DNA of 64,000 nt from the NCBI GenBank assembly GCA_914767715.1, contig OU612071.1:11949493-12013492 (forward strand). The letters are read 5' to 3'. This stretch comes from Membranipora membranacea (taxonomy: Eukaryota > Bryozoa > Gymnolaemata > Cheilostomatida > Membraniporidae). Under the pieces are notes generated by a model. It had not been told where the DNA came from and ran no database searches. It was given only the letters and a program-made list of their open reading frames with translations. Made by a program: the position numbers and the translations under genes. Below are positions 13,371 to 27,200 of the stretch, in pieces. The stretch's first letter is position 1, and each line of letters starts with the position of its first letter.

Positions 13371-13555
13371 TAAGCTCAGTTGGTAGAGCCTTGGACTCTT
13401 GACTGCAAGGTAGTGGGTTCGATCCTCAGTAGTGCTCGGTGCAACCTCCTGATTAACAATTTGTGTTTGCGACTTGAAACCAGAAACAGGAAAACCAAAG
13501 ACTAGTGCAGCTTGATAAAGTATATACCACAATAAATAACTAACTAACTAGGCAC
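13371..13555 (+). mobile_element. tRNA-derived SINE with (AACT)n tail
   Basis: GATAAGCTCAGTTGGTAGAG and GTGGGTTCGATCCTCA are A- and B-box-like; the copy ends in taactaactaactag. Confidence 0.5.
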
Positions 13556-14112
13556 TAATAAATGCATAGCATGTATGCAATCCTACAGCAATAATACTAG
13601 CCTGTCTTGACAAGCTAAATAGCCTACCTTAATACCTGCTGGCATTACATTGGCAGCAGCATTAGTCGGATCTTTTTGACCGATCAATGAGGCTTAGCAC
13701 ACCTATTTACGGGTCCCACCCATATCTTTTTGTTGCGGTACATTGAATAGGCCCCTATTTCTTTTCATTCAACTAACGGATTGTTCACTTTTAATCAAAA
13801 TTGCATTTTGTTATCCAGTGGTTTTATTCACTTTTCATTTTCAATGCCAACTTAGCAGTCCCAAAATTTAAAATGTCAATATAATACTAATGTAATTTAT
13901 GTGATGGTAAGACAGGCAGGGCATATTAGGGGATAAAGAAGAGAGGATCCGGTCGGAGGGTTTAGACCAAGATCGGTCACTTGGACTTGCAAGCCTGTAG
14001 TTCGCCCATATTCAGTCATGGACCACCCAAAACCTATAATGGAGTATCCATTCAACCATACATCCAATAATCCAACTCAATCTCCAGTTAACCTTGTACA
14101 TAGTAAGTAGTA

Positions 14113-14335
14113 GGAGGTGGCTCAGTCGATTAGAGCGCCGTTCCTTTATTTAGCATGCATATGTTGACGGTTGTGGGTTCGAATCCCACTAAGTCCATCG
14201 GCTATTGGGGTTCTGTTGGCCCCCAGGTGTGCTCCGACCTGCCTGGTAACAGAGAGCAATCTGGCGCAGATATTGCGGCCTCGCCAATAAGGCAACCACT
14301 TTTTCGCCGTCCATGCTTTGGGATGTGGCTTGTGA
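14113..14335 (+). mobile_element. tRNA-derived SINE, family 2
   Basis: GGTGGCTCAGTCGATTAGAG and GGGTTCGAATCCCAC form the tRNA-like head, with a body that contains ggtgtgctccgacctgcctg and cgccaataaggcaa. Confidence 0.65.
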
Positions 14336-14511
14336 TGAGACATCTGATTTTAATCAACTTTTTGTTTAATCAAAGAGTCAGCTTCCAATTCCCCTGAGGT
14401 TTTATGGCATTTATTACTGCATTATTATCATAATAAGATCAGGCTTTGTAAAAGCTACAAACAGTTTTTTTTGGAAGCGGTGAGCACTGGGCCTAGATAG
14501 AAAATAGAATA

Positions 14512-14690
14512 AGGGATGCTTTACAAAAGAAAAATATCACTATTACATTGCTCAAAATTACCGTTCACTTGGTCTTGGGGCTCCCAAATCGCTCACTCAG
14601 AATGTATATAGTTCCAACAATGAGTGAGCAATTTCTGAGGTAGCGTTCATTAAGTGAGCGACACAGATTGCGATTTTAGCTGTTTTTAGT
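14512..14690. mobile_element. Core of a GGGGGTCTTT-family element
   Basis: Contains CCCAAATCGCTCACTCAGAA and AATGAGTGAGCAATTTCTGA; ends not preserved. Confidence 0.45.
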
Positions 14691-14999
14691 ATATTTACGT
14701 GTATATAGTATATGACCATTGTTTGTATGATGGAATATTTGTGCTAATTTTGATTCCATTTTCACGATTATCAACTTTGAGAAGACCCTGAGTAGGTTTG
14801 TAGATATATGTGTCCAGAGAGGAGGAGTAATGATCCATCACTGCCCAGGATCAAGAAAAGATGTGATAAACCTCTGGCCCGAAGTTCTAGGGGAGGCAAG
14901 GAGGCACTGCCTGCCTCCCCTAGATAGCTAAATACAGTGGCCTCACAACACTATAATTGAATAAACGGTGTCAGAATCAGCTGCTCTGGAACTTCCATT

Positions 15000-17390
15000 T
15001 GCTCTTTAATACCTTAATTCTCTCGGGGAAGAGCTTACAGGTCCCCTCCCCTATCATTTTTTTCTAAACTACTACATTCATATAAAACCCTGGATGACTG
15101 ACAGCCTCATACCAAACAGACATCTGGAGTACCGCAGTATAGCTTGTGCAATAACCACTTGGTGTGCCTGATATACCCTGTCTAAGCTAAGAACAAGTTT
15201 GTTCCCTCTGTGGTGGCATAGGGTTATCGCAAAAGTCGATCATCTGGCACGGCGCCTCCATATCCGAATTTTGGGCTATCCCTTCGCCACCATAGAGGAA
15301 AAACAAACTGGTGACTATCTAACAGGGAAATTTCCCTTGATTCCATTATTAATATATCGCATTAGAACTCTCAGCTGGTATCACTAAACACCTGTCCACC
15401 TTTCCAGACATGCCTTTCAGCCCAAGCACCTGTTTGTATTCGTGTCAGACACTTCTACAGGTCACAATCTTAGGACTGGTCTATAAAGGCATCATTAATA
15501 TTCAAAAGTGGTGAAATGAGTACTGCAGAGGCACCCATGTGTGTAAATATTTGCATTCTCAGTATCTGTAGTTTCCAAAGTAACATATCCTTTATTTTAT
15601 TTCAATGCAGTAAGATCACGAAGCATGTGGAACCTTTAGGACCCTTTTCATTAGATTACCTTCCTCATCAAAACCTAGAGCAAGTTTGATCCATTTTTCC
15701 CTCATTGAAAATCCCCCCCCCCCCCATACTGACACACCGGTTGAGGGGGGCAATTCCAATGAGGGAAAAATGGATCCAACTTGATCTAATCAAAACCAGG
15801 GCTCCAGTAGGGCCTATTGGCTCTTTCTCAAATTTACACTGTTTGAGGCTATAGTAGCACTTTAGGGGTTGTGATATTTGCTGAGGTAAAAAAAATGGTG
15901 AATCAAAGCCAATTATCGTATTATTCAGAGATCGCCCCCCCCCCCCAAATTCAGGGCACAATGATATGAAATTTGAGCATTACACGGTCAAAGAACAGAT
16001 AACAACTAAAATAGTTGGAAATTTACTCACTCAAAACATACAAAACAAAGCACTCTTTAGTAGTATTTTCAGGCAAACTTGCTATTCCAGAGATGCTTGA
16101 AATAGCTAAATTAAATACTGGTGAACAATAAGTCAGGGTTATCTTCATAACCCCTATGTTTCAGTACTAGGATTGTGAACTTGGTAGTCTGTAGCTAGTC
16201 CTATGATTCAGCTGATTTCTTTTGTATTGCTCACTAAGTTCTAACAAACGCCTACCAAAAGAACTTGTGTCATGAAGTGTGGACAGCTGACATGATTAGA
16301 CATGCTTAAAATAGCTTAATTAAACGCTAGAGAACAATATGTCAGGGTCATCATTATAACAGTTTTGCCTCCCACTCACAATTTTATGATACTGCTTCTG
16401 CTTTCTCTATAGCCCAATTTTATTCAAATTGCAGGTGACTCTACAAATACGAGCAGCAGAGGGTGAGACTGGGGACAAGTGAGCCATTATATTAAACTCA
16501 AGATTCTCTGAAGGTAAGAAAATCACATGAAGAAAGCAAATTAGTCTCAAGCAATATAACCAGTTTACCATTCCTGAAAGATGTCCTCGCTAGTGTAAGC
16601 TGTTGATAACACAGAACAATCTAGAGTCATATTTATTATTTCTGTTTTCTGGCCTTAGAGTTATCCTCACATGGTCAAAGAGCGGATAATAACTAATATA
16701 TTTAGAAACCAGAATCCAATTATTTGTGAGAGGAAAATTTACCCCATGTCATACCTGACAAGTCTCCCTATTTGGTAGGAAGGCTCCCAGTTCATAGGAG
16801 TTTTCCATCCCCTCTCTATCTCCCTTTTTCCTCCCTCTTTTTGCATCCTTCATCCAAAAAATTGTAAACTGGTAAATTTGCCCTCTTTCTTCAATCAAGC
16901 AGTTAGAGACAACTCCTGGCGCTTAAATTTATCACTCAACTGCATATGTGATTTTTACCTCATCATCTTACCAATTTGGGCGGTTGAGCGGTTTTCACAA
17001 ATCTTTTCTTGATGATGACAATTTTAATCACTCTCAGCTAACATTCACTACTGACACGCCCTTCTACAACGACTGCTTTTTTTTAACACTTTAATTGGCA
17101 GTCTATTTCATTCCAGTAGCGGAACGTTTTCCGAATGGTGCCGAAAAAAAGCGGAAAAGGAAAGAAAGAAAGCTTGTGAATGAAAATATAAGTTAAAATG
17201 GAAATAGCTTATTCGCATAACTATGAGAGATGAAATATCTTTGAGAAGAAAAATCCAAAAAAATGTAAATGATATTTCCATTATAGTATCGTGCAGAGGC
17301 AAAACTTGTTGCAGAGATAAAAAGATAATGTTGTAATTTCAACAAAAGATATTTGAAAACTCATGATTTAAAGCATTTATACCTCAACAC
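15000..17390. other. No gene seen; repeat pieces
   Basis: Foldback at 15681 and pieces such as ctttctctat...attgcaggt near 16400 that recur near 43080. No gene supported. Confidence 0.4.
15681..15786. repeat. Foldback with C/G tracts
   Basis: Left arm CAAGTTTGATCCATTTTTCC; right arm GGAAAAATGGATCCAACTTG. A run of C and a run of G lie just inside the arms. A further C-run follows near 15936. Confidence 0.7.
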
Positions 17391-18041
17391 ACAGGCTCGT
17401 TTGGTATTGCATCAGAACAAATAATCTTAAGGTGCAATTGGTCTAGTTTATACAATGGAGAAATCATTTTTTCTTTTTCATAGACAGAGCTGCTATCTAC
17501 TGTCAGTTTTAAAAATATGCAAAGTGAAAAATTCCTAATAACATGCTTGACTCAAAAAATGAAAGCAAAGTGTTTTAGGTGGAATTTGGTATCATTTATA
17601 CAATGCTATGTAGTGACTAGCATCAAATAGTCCTTGTGAACACACACAAAAATAAGATAAAGTTGATTTGATTCTGAGATAGTTCCCCTACTTTGCCTTT
17701 GCAATAAACTATTTTGACCCTATAATGACCTGCTAATTGAAGAACAATCAGCTGAAATTTGACACTTTGAAATAATAAACTTACTTTTGATATTGCCTGA
17801 AGGTGAATAAAGAGTAAAATTAGCTCTAAAATTTGTTGCCAAGTCAATTAATTTAGGTTCAAGTGGGGGAACAATCTGAGAATTTGACCTATTGACCTAT
17901 TGATATTTAATAATAGAGTCATTTTGATTCTAACTTTTCTTTGTGTGCAGTTAACAAAGGTCTACATGCCATTTTGTTTTGCTGTAATGCAGAGAATCCA
18001 ATAATCAAATTCGTTCCGATCGACACGGGAGGACACGAAAG

Positions 18042-18249
18042 ATGGCTATTATAAGACGCGGTCAAGATGTCGTCTCTATCAAAAACAAAACTAAGATGCT
18101 GCTTGCTGGCTCGACAATGCTGCTTATCACCGCGTTCATCGTCGTAGGAGCCTGCTATGCGCTTGTGCTGTCCCAACTGGAAGAGCTAAAAGATAAGATG
18201 GCCGACATGGAGGGAACAAAACGCCAGAATGCTGACTTTGAAGACTTAG
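18042..18249 (+). CDS. Gene 2 exon 1: cytoplasmic end and transmembrane helix
   Basis: The ATG opens MAIIRRGQDVV and is chosen because the paralogous gene 3 starts at the aligned place (47099). The exon carries a basic N-terminus (Arg5, Arg6, Lys14, Lys16, Lys18) and a 24-residue hydrophobic helix. It ends at G|gtaagata in phase 1. The upstream 40 bases resemble those of gene 3 (agagaatccaa.aatcaaa), so a shared 5' UTR is likely. No TATA box was recognised. Confidence 0.7.
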
Positions 18250-21200
18250 GTAAGATAATACCACAATCACAGTCTAGAGATCAACAAATACCCTAGTTGT
18301 AGAGGCTTACACCAGAGAGTGCTTGGGGCTTGAACAATCAACCTTGAAAGCTCCAAAAGAATTCGAACCTACAACTCTAGCGGCAATGATCGCCTGGCAG
18401 TGAAAAGCAAGCGCGCTAACCGATTGCGCAATCTCCCCATCCAGATGGCGCAGTCGGTTAGGGCGCTTATGGGGGTTAATATTAAGAAGACTTGATTGAA
18501 GACATGTTCGGGTAACTTCATGCAAGCCTGCACTAAGTGTCAGCTAGGCGGTAGCTTAGATTAATAATTGACCACTCTAGGGTAGAATTCTTCTGATCTT
18601 ACGACTGCTGTATATTATATTACATTGAATGATATTTATTTCAAATTCAAAGACTAGCTTTGAGGCGGCTCTTTCGTAAGACATCATATTCTCCATATTC
18701 TATTCCATCATGTGAGCGATTTCCAGCTTTAAAATCTTAATATTGAGGGAGTTATGGTCTCTCAAACTTTCAAGGAGATGGCTGTCGATCGGCATTTAGA
18801 ATCCCCACACTAAAAATAGATTCACAAACAAAACATAATGGGTGCAAGTGGGTGTTGTACCCAGGTCCTTGGGATCGGCAGGCAACGCCACTACCATCGG
18901 ACCACAACGTCCGGCTATATGAGGCCATTGATAATATAGCGCAGTGGTAGCGGCGTTGCCTGCTGGTCAATAAGACCTTGGTTTGTGACCCACATGCACC
19001 CGTATTATTATGATATAAATGAGACATAGTGTGAGGATTTTCAATGCCGATCGAGAATAAGATGTGATACAAAACAGCAGCCTCGAAGTAAGTCTTTAAG
19101 CGATCATCGATGCTAAAATATGCTGAAAAATGATTGAAGTTTGTAATAATGATGATACATACATGATTATCATTATTAGTACTTGGTACAGTAGAAACAG
19201 CGCTGAAGTGGAACTCTCAACTTTGTTGAAATCCAGCTTAAAATTTTATGTGTGTTAAGTATATGCATAGTATTTAGGACTTTTTCCAGGTTTAACTTGG
19301 TCCAAGTCAAATTTGATTTCATCCAAGACTAGGCCATCACAGGATTCCATCCATAAAATTCTGCATTTATATCTCAGTTCTTGAATTCAATCATAAAATT
19401 GGGTAGTTTGACAAAATTATATACTGAAATCCATAGGATAGTGGTTAAGTTCGTGGACTGCTGTGCACTAGGTCCTTGGTTCGAGTCCAGGTGCGAGCAG
19501 TATTTTGCCCATCACTCTAGTAGTTGAGACCCCTAAGGATGTAGACCTCTGACCCGACTTGACCCTAACATCACCCGACCACAGAAACCCAAAACCCGAC
19601 CCGTTGACTCGACCCTAAATACAACACTTATCAGCATAGATTGAAAGGAAGCAAATAAGCTGCAATGGTTTAGCAGAAAAAGTTGTATAAGTTCTCTAGA
19701 GTCTAGATAGATAATTTTTGATTCAGTGTTCCTGCATTTTGAAGGTTTTCAATTAGAAGGGGCATTGCCTTTTTATTAAAAAGTACCACTATCACCCGCT
19801 GAAAATTATCGCTCATTTGGTCTTTCGATATGTTCCCGAACTCTGAAGGTTATACTTCCTTCCAATGACTAATCTATTTGTGAGCTAGACCCTATCGATA
19901 ATATAACGATTTTGGCAGTTTTTAACTGAAATTCTCCCCATGATTGATTGATTGGTTGATTATTTGATTGATTGATCGATTTTATTCCTATTGCTAAATT
20001 GATATATGTTGTGAAATACTGGGCCCATGATATTAAAAATGATTGGACGGTCCCATACTATTGGGGAGCTTCCTGCAAATAGAATTGTGCCTTCTCATAT
20101 TTCCAGTTCATTATTAGCTTCTCAAACATTTTTAATTGTTGACATCTCTGTGTATCACATCATGTTAACATACATGCTTTGAACTATAATAAATATTATG
20201 CTATCGTTGTCAAGTTCATGAATGTTAGAATCCCATTACTCAGACAATTAGTGGTTCTCAATCAAACACGTTTGCATCGCTTCCCCCCCCCAACCTGGAC
20301 TTAGATTAAGTGAGAACAATTGTTGGGGACAAATAGTCAGCAACCCATTAATAACAGCTCAATATTAAACAAGGGCTGGAAGTTTGTCAAGTTGGTGAAA
20401 TGACTATCATTATCATATTTATTGAAGGTGGTACGACCAATGAGCCACACGGAGGCACTTTTGATGTGAATGCCCGTATTGACACCCTGTCCCGAGCCCA
20501 AAAGGAAAACCATCAGATGCTACGACGATTCGGTGAGAGCTAGTTAACTCTGCACATATCTCAGTTTAAAATTCATTATTCATCATTATTGTGTAGTGTC
20601 CGTAATAACAGGGTAGTTTCAACACCAACGAATTGAATCATGTATGGCTCAAGTATGTAATTGCCTTTTTACATTGAAAAGAGCTAGAAGGCAAATGTCT
20701 CGTATATCACAGGTTATGCAAAAATTGATTAAAAGCACACTGAAGTCCAGTAGCAAAACAATTAGGAATATTTTCAGGCACTACAGGCACAGTCCCATGC
20801 TTTATCTTTCTTTACCTTCTTTCTCAGAGGGACAGAAAATTTGGTTAGATACCAAGAGTTGTAGATATTGCAGCCGTATTTGAGCCACACTAGCCCTGTC
20901 ACGGGCCCACTTATTTTGTTTAAGGCTTGAGGAGCTTAATGTTGGTTAATTAAAAAATTTTATTTTGTTTGTAGAGCGGAGTTTGGCCGCAATTACAAAG
21001 AGGCAAAAGAAGAATGACGATGAAATTCAAAATCTCAGTGAGGGTTTGCTATATCATTCCACTCTCAGGACATCATCAGTTCATTAATTCTATAGCTACA
21101 AGTTCAATACTGTTGTAGTGTCAGGCCAAAAGTCTACATGAATCGTTGAATAATGCATTATTAGCAATCAAGCAGCAGTGTTGTAATGTAGTGTAATGTA

Positions 21201-24200
21201 GCAGAAAAACTGCTATTATTGTAGGCTATAGGCCAGGTAGCCATTGAAAGCCCTGGTCCGCGGTCCAGGTTTAATTACAATCTGAATGAGTGTCAAAATT
21301 TGAATGACCAATTTTATTGCTATCACTAACTCAAGTAATTGTGAAAAATGCCCAATTGACGGTGAGCTTATGGAAGGATAGGATGGGCTTTATTTGTCAT
21401 GCGATTATACTCTCATGAAAATGAGGCAACAAAAATTATCTCAAAAAGTAAGACAGAACTATTTGCTAGCAATTAGCATATTGGAAAAAAAAACTTCTAT
21501 TCAACTTCTCAGCCCTACTGCGAAATATATATATTATGTTTTATATGTTATGTTTATCTTATATTTTTGAAGGATACCCATCCAAGCAACCAGTAGAAGA
21601 CACGACCTTTCAAGGACCTCAAGGAGTGAATCATCAAATGTCCCAGCAACTCGGTGAGAGCTCAAAAACTCTTAAAATTCTGCACATATCTCAGTTCTAG
21701 AAACCAATCATGATTGAGTAGTTTAGCAGGGGTATCCTTTGATTAGAAAGAGCGATGCGCTACTAAAGCAAGTTAACACAATCACATCGCTCAAAATTAT
21801 CACTCTTTTGGTTTTTCAATTAGACAAAATCGCTCCCAAATCGCTCACATATAAAGTATACAGTTCAATCAATGAGTGAGCGATTTCTTAGCGAGACCCC
21901 AAGCAGGTATTGATCACTCACTGAGTGAGCATTGCAATTTTGGCAGTTTCCAATTGAAGGGCCCCCTGATTAGCATACCCTATAGGAGTTTAATTTAGCT
22001 AGAGTTTAATTTCGCTACTATGGTGAGTGAGTTTAATTTAAGATACACTAAATTTCGCTAGTAGGCTGGGATTCAAACCCAGGGCATAACCTTCCATCTG
22101 ATTGCAAGGCAGACACTTAGAACACTACACCAAACTGCCTTGCATGCATATGGTAAGGGGTATTCCTGTATAATTGTACATTGTTCATGAAACTGAGTGG
22201 TGTTTATTGCTTAGGAAGTAATTTCCGCTATCATACAATTTCGATACTTAGGCAAAAATGCGAAAAGCGAATCCTAAATGCCGCGAAAAACTAAACTCCT
22301 ATAGGGTAGATGGAAAGGAAGAAAAAAGCTTCAATGGTGTAGCAGAAAAAAATTGTTAAAGTTTTCTAGAGTCTGGATAAATAACGTTTGATTCAGTGGT
22401 CCTGCATTCCGGGGGGTCTTTCAATAAGAATAAGCATTGCCTTTTTAATAAAAAGTATCACTATCACCTGCTAAAAATTATCACTCACTTGGTCTTTCAA
22501 ATAGACAAAATCGCTCCCAAATCTCTCACTCATAGTGTATATAGTACCATCAGTGAGTGAGCGATTTCTGAGCGACACCCCTAGCAGGTATCACTCGCTA
22601 ATGATAGGATAGGATAGGATTTATTTCTTCCTCCATATATCAGAAAGTATGTGGCCTTGAGTGAAAAAAATAATATAAAAAATGGATTACGATTATAAAT
22701 AAATTGACAAGAAAAAATAGACTGGAGCTCTACATGAAAGTGAGGCAAAAAAATTATCTCAAAAAGTAAGACAGAACTATTTGCTAGCAATTAGCATATT
22801 GGAAAAAGAAACTTCTCTTCAACTTCTCAGTTGAAATATATATATAATATTTTATGTTATTTTTATATTTTTGAAGCATACCCGACCAAGCAACCAGTAG
22901 GAGACACGACCGTTCAAGGACATCAAGGAGTGAATCGTCAAAAGTCCCAGCAACTCGGTGAGATCTCATAAAATCATGAAATTCTGCTCATATCTCAGTT
23001 CTAGAAACCAATCATAATTGGGTAGTTTAGCAGGGGGTCCTTTGTTTGAATGAGCGATGCGCTACTAAAGCAAGTAATCAGTATCACATCGCTCAAAATT
23101 TTACTCACTTTGTCTTTCGATTAGACAAAATCGCCCCAAAATCTCTCACTCATAATGTATATAGCACCATCAGTGAGCGAGCGATTTCTGAGCGACACCC
23201 CTAGCAGGTATCACTCGCTAATGATAGGATAGGATAGGATTTATTTGTTCCTCCATATATCAGAAAGTATGATGCCTTGAGTGAAAACAATAATGTAAAA
23301 GGTGAATTACGATTAGAAATAAATTGAAAAGAAAAATTAGACTGGAGATCTACATGAAAGTGAGGCAAAAAAGTTATCTCAAAAAGTAAGACAGAACTAT
23401 TTGCTAGCAATTAGCATATTGGAAAAAGAAACTTCTCTTCAACTTCTCAGTCCTACTGCGAAATAATATCATATTTTGTATTTTACTTATATTTTTGAAG
23501 GATACCCAACCAAGCAACCAGTTGGAGACACAACTGTTCAAGGACCTCAAGGAGTGAATCATCAAATGTCCCAGCAACTCGGTGAGATCTCACAAACTAA
23601 TAAACTTCTGCACATATCTCAGTTCTAGAAACCAATCATGATTGGGTAGTTAAACATAGATTAGCATAGATTGAAAGGAAGCAAAAAAGCATCAATGGTG
23701 TAGCAGAAAAATTATAAAAGTTTTCTAGAGTCTAGATAATAACGTTTGGTTCAGTGTTCCTGCATTCTGGGGGGTCTTTCAATTAGAATGAGCATTGCAT
23801 TTTTTTTTTAAGTATCACTATCACTCGCTGAAAATTATCACTCACTTGTTCTTCCAATTAGACAAAATCACTCCCAAATCGCTAACTCATTATGTATATA
23901 GTACCATCAGTGAGTAAGCGATTCCTGAGCGAGACCCCTAGCAGGTATTGCTCACTTAATGAGCGGATGATCAGATTGCAATTTTGGCAGTTTCTAATTA
24001 AAAGACCCCCTGATCAGCATTAGTGTTGTATTGAGCCAGCAAAAATGAAAATGAGCCGAGCCACTGAGATTTCCCTAAATTCGGGTACGAGTCGGGTCGA
24101 GTCGAAAAGAGCGCGTGAAATGGATTTACATTACAACTTCATAAGTCGATGTCCTACTCCTACACTTTCTTCAGATATCACAATTTAAAAGAATGATGGA

Positions 24201-27200
24201 TATTCATCCACTAATCACTAGTGCAATTAGCTAATAGTACACTTCAAGTTTGATTCAGTTTGTAACATATCATCTAGACATAATGAACTATGTTGAGACC
24301 AAGTTTCATCAAATTCTGTCATGTATTTATCGAATTATTGATGTCTGAAGAAAGCTTTATGTAGTGTTGTAAGCCGTTCATAATAATCACAGCAAAAACA
24401 TGACTAATAGCTATATGTTTTATCATCCCATAGTCTCTATTTCCAAAATTATATACTGAAATCCATAGCATAGTAGTTAAGTTCGTGGACTGCTGTGCAC
24501 TAGGTCCTCGGTTCGAGTCCAGGTGCGAGCTATATTTTGCCCATCACTCTAGTAGTTTAGACCCCTAAGGATGTAGACCTCTGACCCGACTTGACCCTAA
24601 CGTGACCCGACCACAGGAACCCAAAACCCGACCCGTTGACTCGACCCTGAATACAACACTAATCAGTATAGATTGAAAGGAAGCAAAAAAGCTTCAATGG
24701 TGGAGCAGAAAAATTGTAAAAGTTTTCTAGAGTCTAGATAAATAACGTTTGGTTCAGTGTTCCTGCATTCTGGGGATCTTTCAATTAGAATGAGCATTGC
24801 CTTTTTGATATAAAATATCACATAACCCGCTGGAAATTATCACTCACTTGGTCTTTCAATTAGACAAATGCGAACTCTGAGATTTATAGTTCCTTGCAAT
24901 GGCTAAGCTATTTGTGAGCTATACCCTAGCTATTAGATAGCGACATTCAATTCCATATCCTCACCATTAGCTATCTTTTGCCAAACAATGGGTATGCAAA
25001 AAATAACCAGTCGCTAGTAGCATTCTGAGAAAGCCCAAATTAGCGATACTGAAGGGATTTCATCGCTGTTTGCAACTTTGTAACCAAGTCAATTTCCCAG
25101 GCTAAATTATTTTTGCTAGTAGGGACAGCCAATCAAAACAACATCAGACAAGTCCCTGTGCTGAGTGTTCTTCTTCATGATGTTATGATACTATTTCCAT
25201 TCCACGAGAAGAATTTAATTCAGTGGATAGCGATTTTGGCTGTCTTTAACTGGAATCCCCCTTGGTCAGTACCATTCTATTGGTGAACTTCCTAGGATTG
25301 TGTACTATCATAGGAGGCAACTCGAAATTGAGCAATTTGGATTGATCCAACTTTCACGGGGACAAGAAGTATTAAAGTGAAGGCTTTTTGGTATCATTCT
25401 GGAGTTCTCAGTCTAATTTAGAAAACTGCCATAAAGTTTATTTACAACATAATGCCCATGTCACCTCAAATGTGAGATTTGAATGTTCTAAAAATAAAGT
25501 TTTTGGTACAAAAAAAAAAGATTTTTTCTGCCCTTATAACACTCTCCTTGTCTTGGCAATCAGTCCCAAGACATGACAAATAAAAAAGGTCAACTGAATG
25601 AGAAGTTGCCCTCCCTCAACCATCTAAGGAAAACTTATTGGTATGGAAAACTGAGAAGTCCTGTTCACAGCCCATGATAGGCTTTTATGTTATTCACATC
25701 ATCTTTCCTTCAATCTGATATCCTGTCAGCATGCCAGTATTGAAAGAAAAAAGTCTGCTCAAATCATCACTTTTGGTTACAAATGAAGCACCCATTTTTT
25801 TTCCCCTAAAATATGTTACATTATAAGAGAGAAAAAAGGTACTATTTTAATAACAGTTTATACAAAATAGTACCTTTTTAGTACCTTCCAATCTTAAGTT
25901 CGGCCAAGTTTGAGTGAAAATCAGTTGAAACTGGGCCACTTGCTGTTAATAAACCTTATAGCAGTTTTCTAAATTAGACTGAGAAGGCTAGAATGATACC
26001 AAAAACCTCATTCCTTCACAGTCACTTTAAGGAAATGTATTTTTATTCACCAATACTAAAGGGGTTGTCTTGTTTTTATGATTCATGGTGTAAGTAATAT
26101 AGAACAGAGAGAAATATGATCACTATTGAACTAACTTTTTCTTGATTGCAGCAATGTCGCTTGACAGTTTGGGAACCAAGATCACTGAACTCACAACAGA
26201 ATTTGGCCGCCAAGCAACTGACATTGCCAATCTCAGAACAGATTTAAGGGATGCCAAAGCTGCAATGATCGAAGACTTCGCATTGCTAAATGAATCTCTT
26301 AATTTAGAGATCTCAGTACTACACAGCATGTTGGACGGAATGGATAACGCCTCTGATAGCATGTTGCTCCTCAAATCTAAGGTACATCCTAGCACACCCT
26401 CGATGGAGATGATTGACCTACTACATACCAAGGTTGAGAATATGAGCACTGCAATAGTTGAGGTTCAAGACTTCCTCCATAATGCTACAGCACTCATGAC
26501 ATCATTCAATGAATTGGATTCAACGGACAGAAATCTATTGTATACACAACTAAACAACTTAGAAAATCATCTAAATGGTACAAGCCGCGATCAGCAGAAT
26601 ATGCGAGAAAACATCAATTCCTTGTACACGCAGTTAGGTAACCTGGAAAAATCCACACCTAAGGCAATGGATGAAAGCTTGCAAAACTTCTCGAATAGCT
26701 TCAACCATACGCTTGAAAACATTGAATCAAAGATGAACCAACACATTGAGATGATGGCCTCAATGAATGACACGGCCTCGGCTGAGAGAAACTCCTTGTA
26801 CATACAGTTAAACCAACTGGACAAGTCAACAACGATGGCAATGGCTGAAAACTTGCAAAACGTCTCAACTATCCTGAACCAATCCCTAGAAAATATTGAA
26901 TCAAACATGAACCAACATATCGAGATGATGGCATCAATGAACGATTCCGCCTCGGCTGAGAGGAGCTCCTTGTACACTGAGTTAGAAAACCTGGATCAGT
27001 CCACTACAATGGCAATGGCTGAAAACTTGCAAAACATCTCAACTATCCTTAACCATACGTTTGAAAAAATTGAATCAAACATGAACCAACACATCGAGAT
27101 GATGGCCTCAATGAACGATTCGGCCTCAGCTGAGAGGATTTCCTTGTACGCACAGTTAGAAAACCTGGATAAGTCAACAACCACGGCAATCAATGAAACC

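Noticed and set aside
14155-14397. Frame across the family 2 SINE
   Set aside because: SINE translation.
20644-20883. 79-codon frame in gene 2 intron 2
   Set aside because: Not open in the homologous intron of gene 3.
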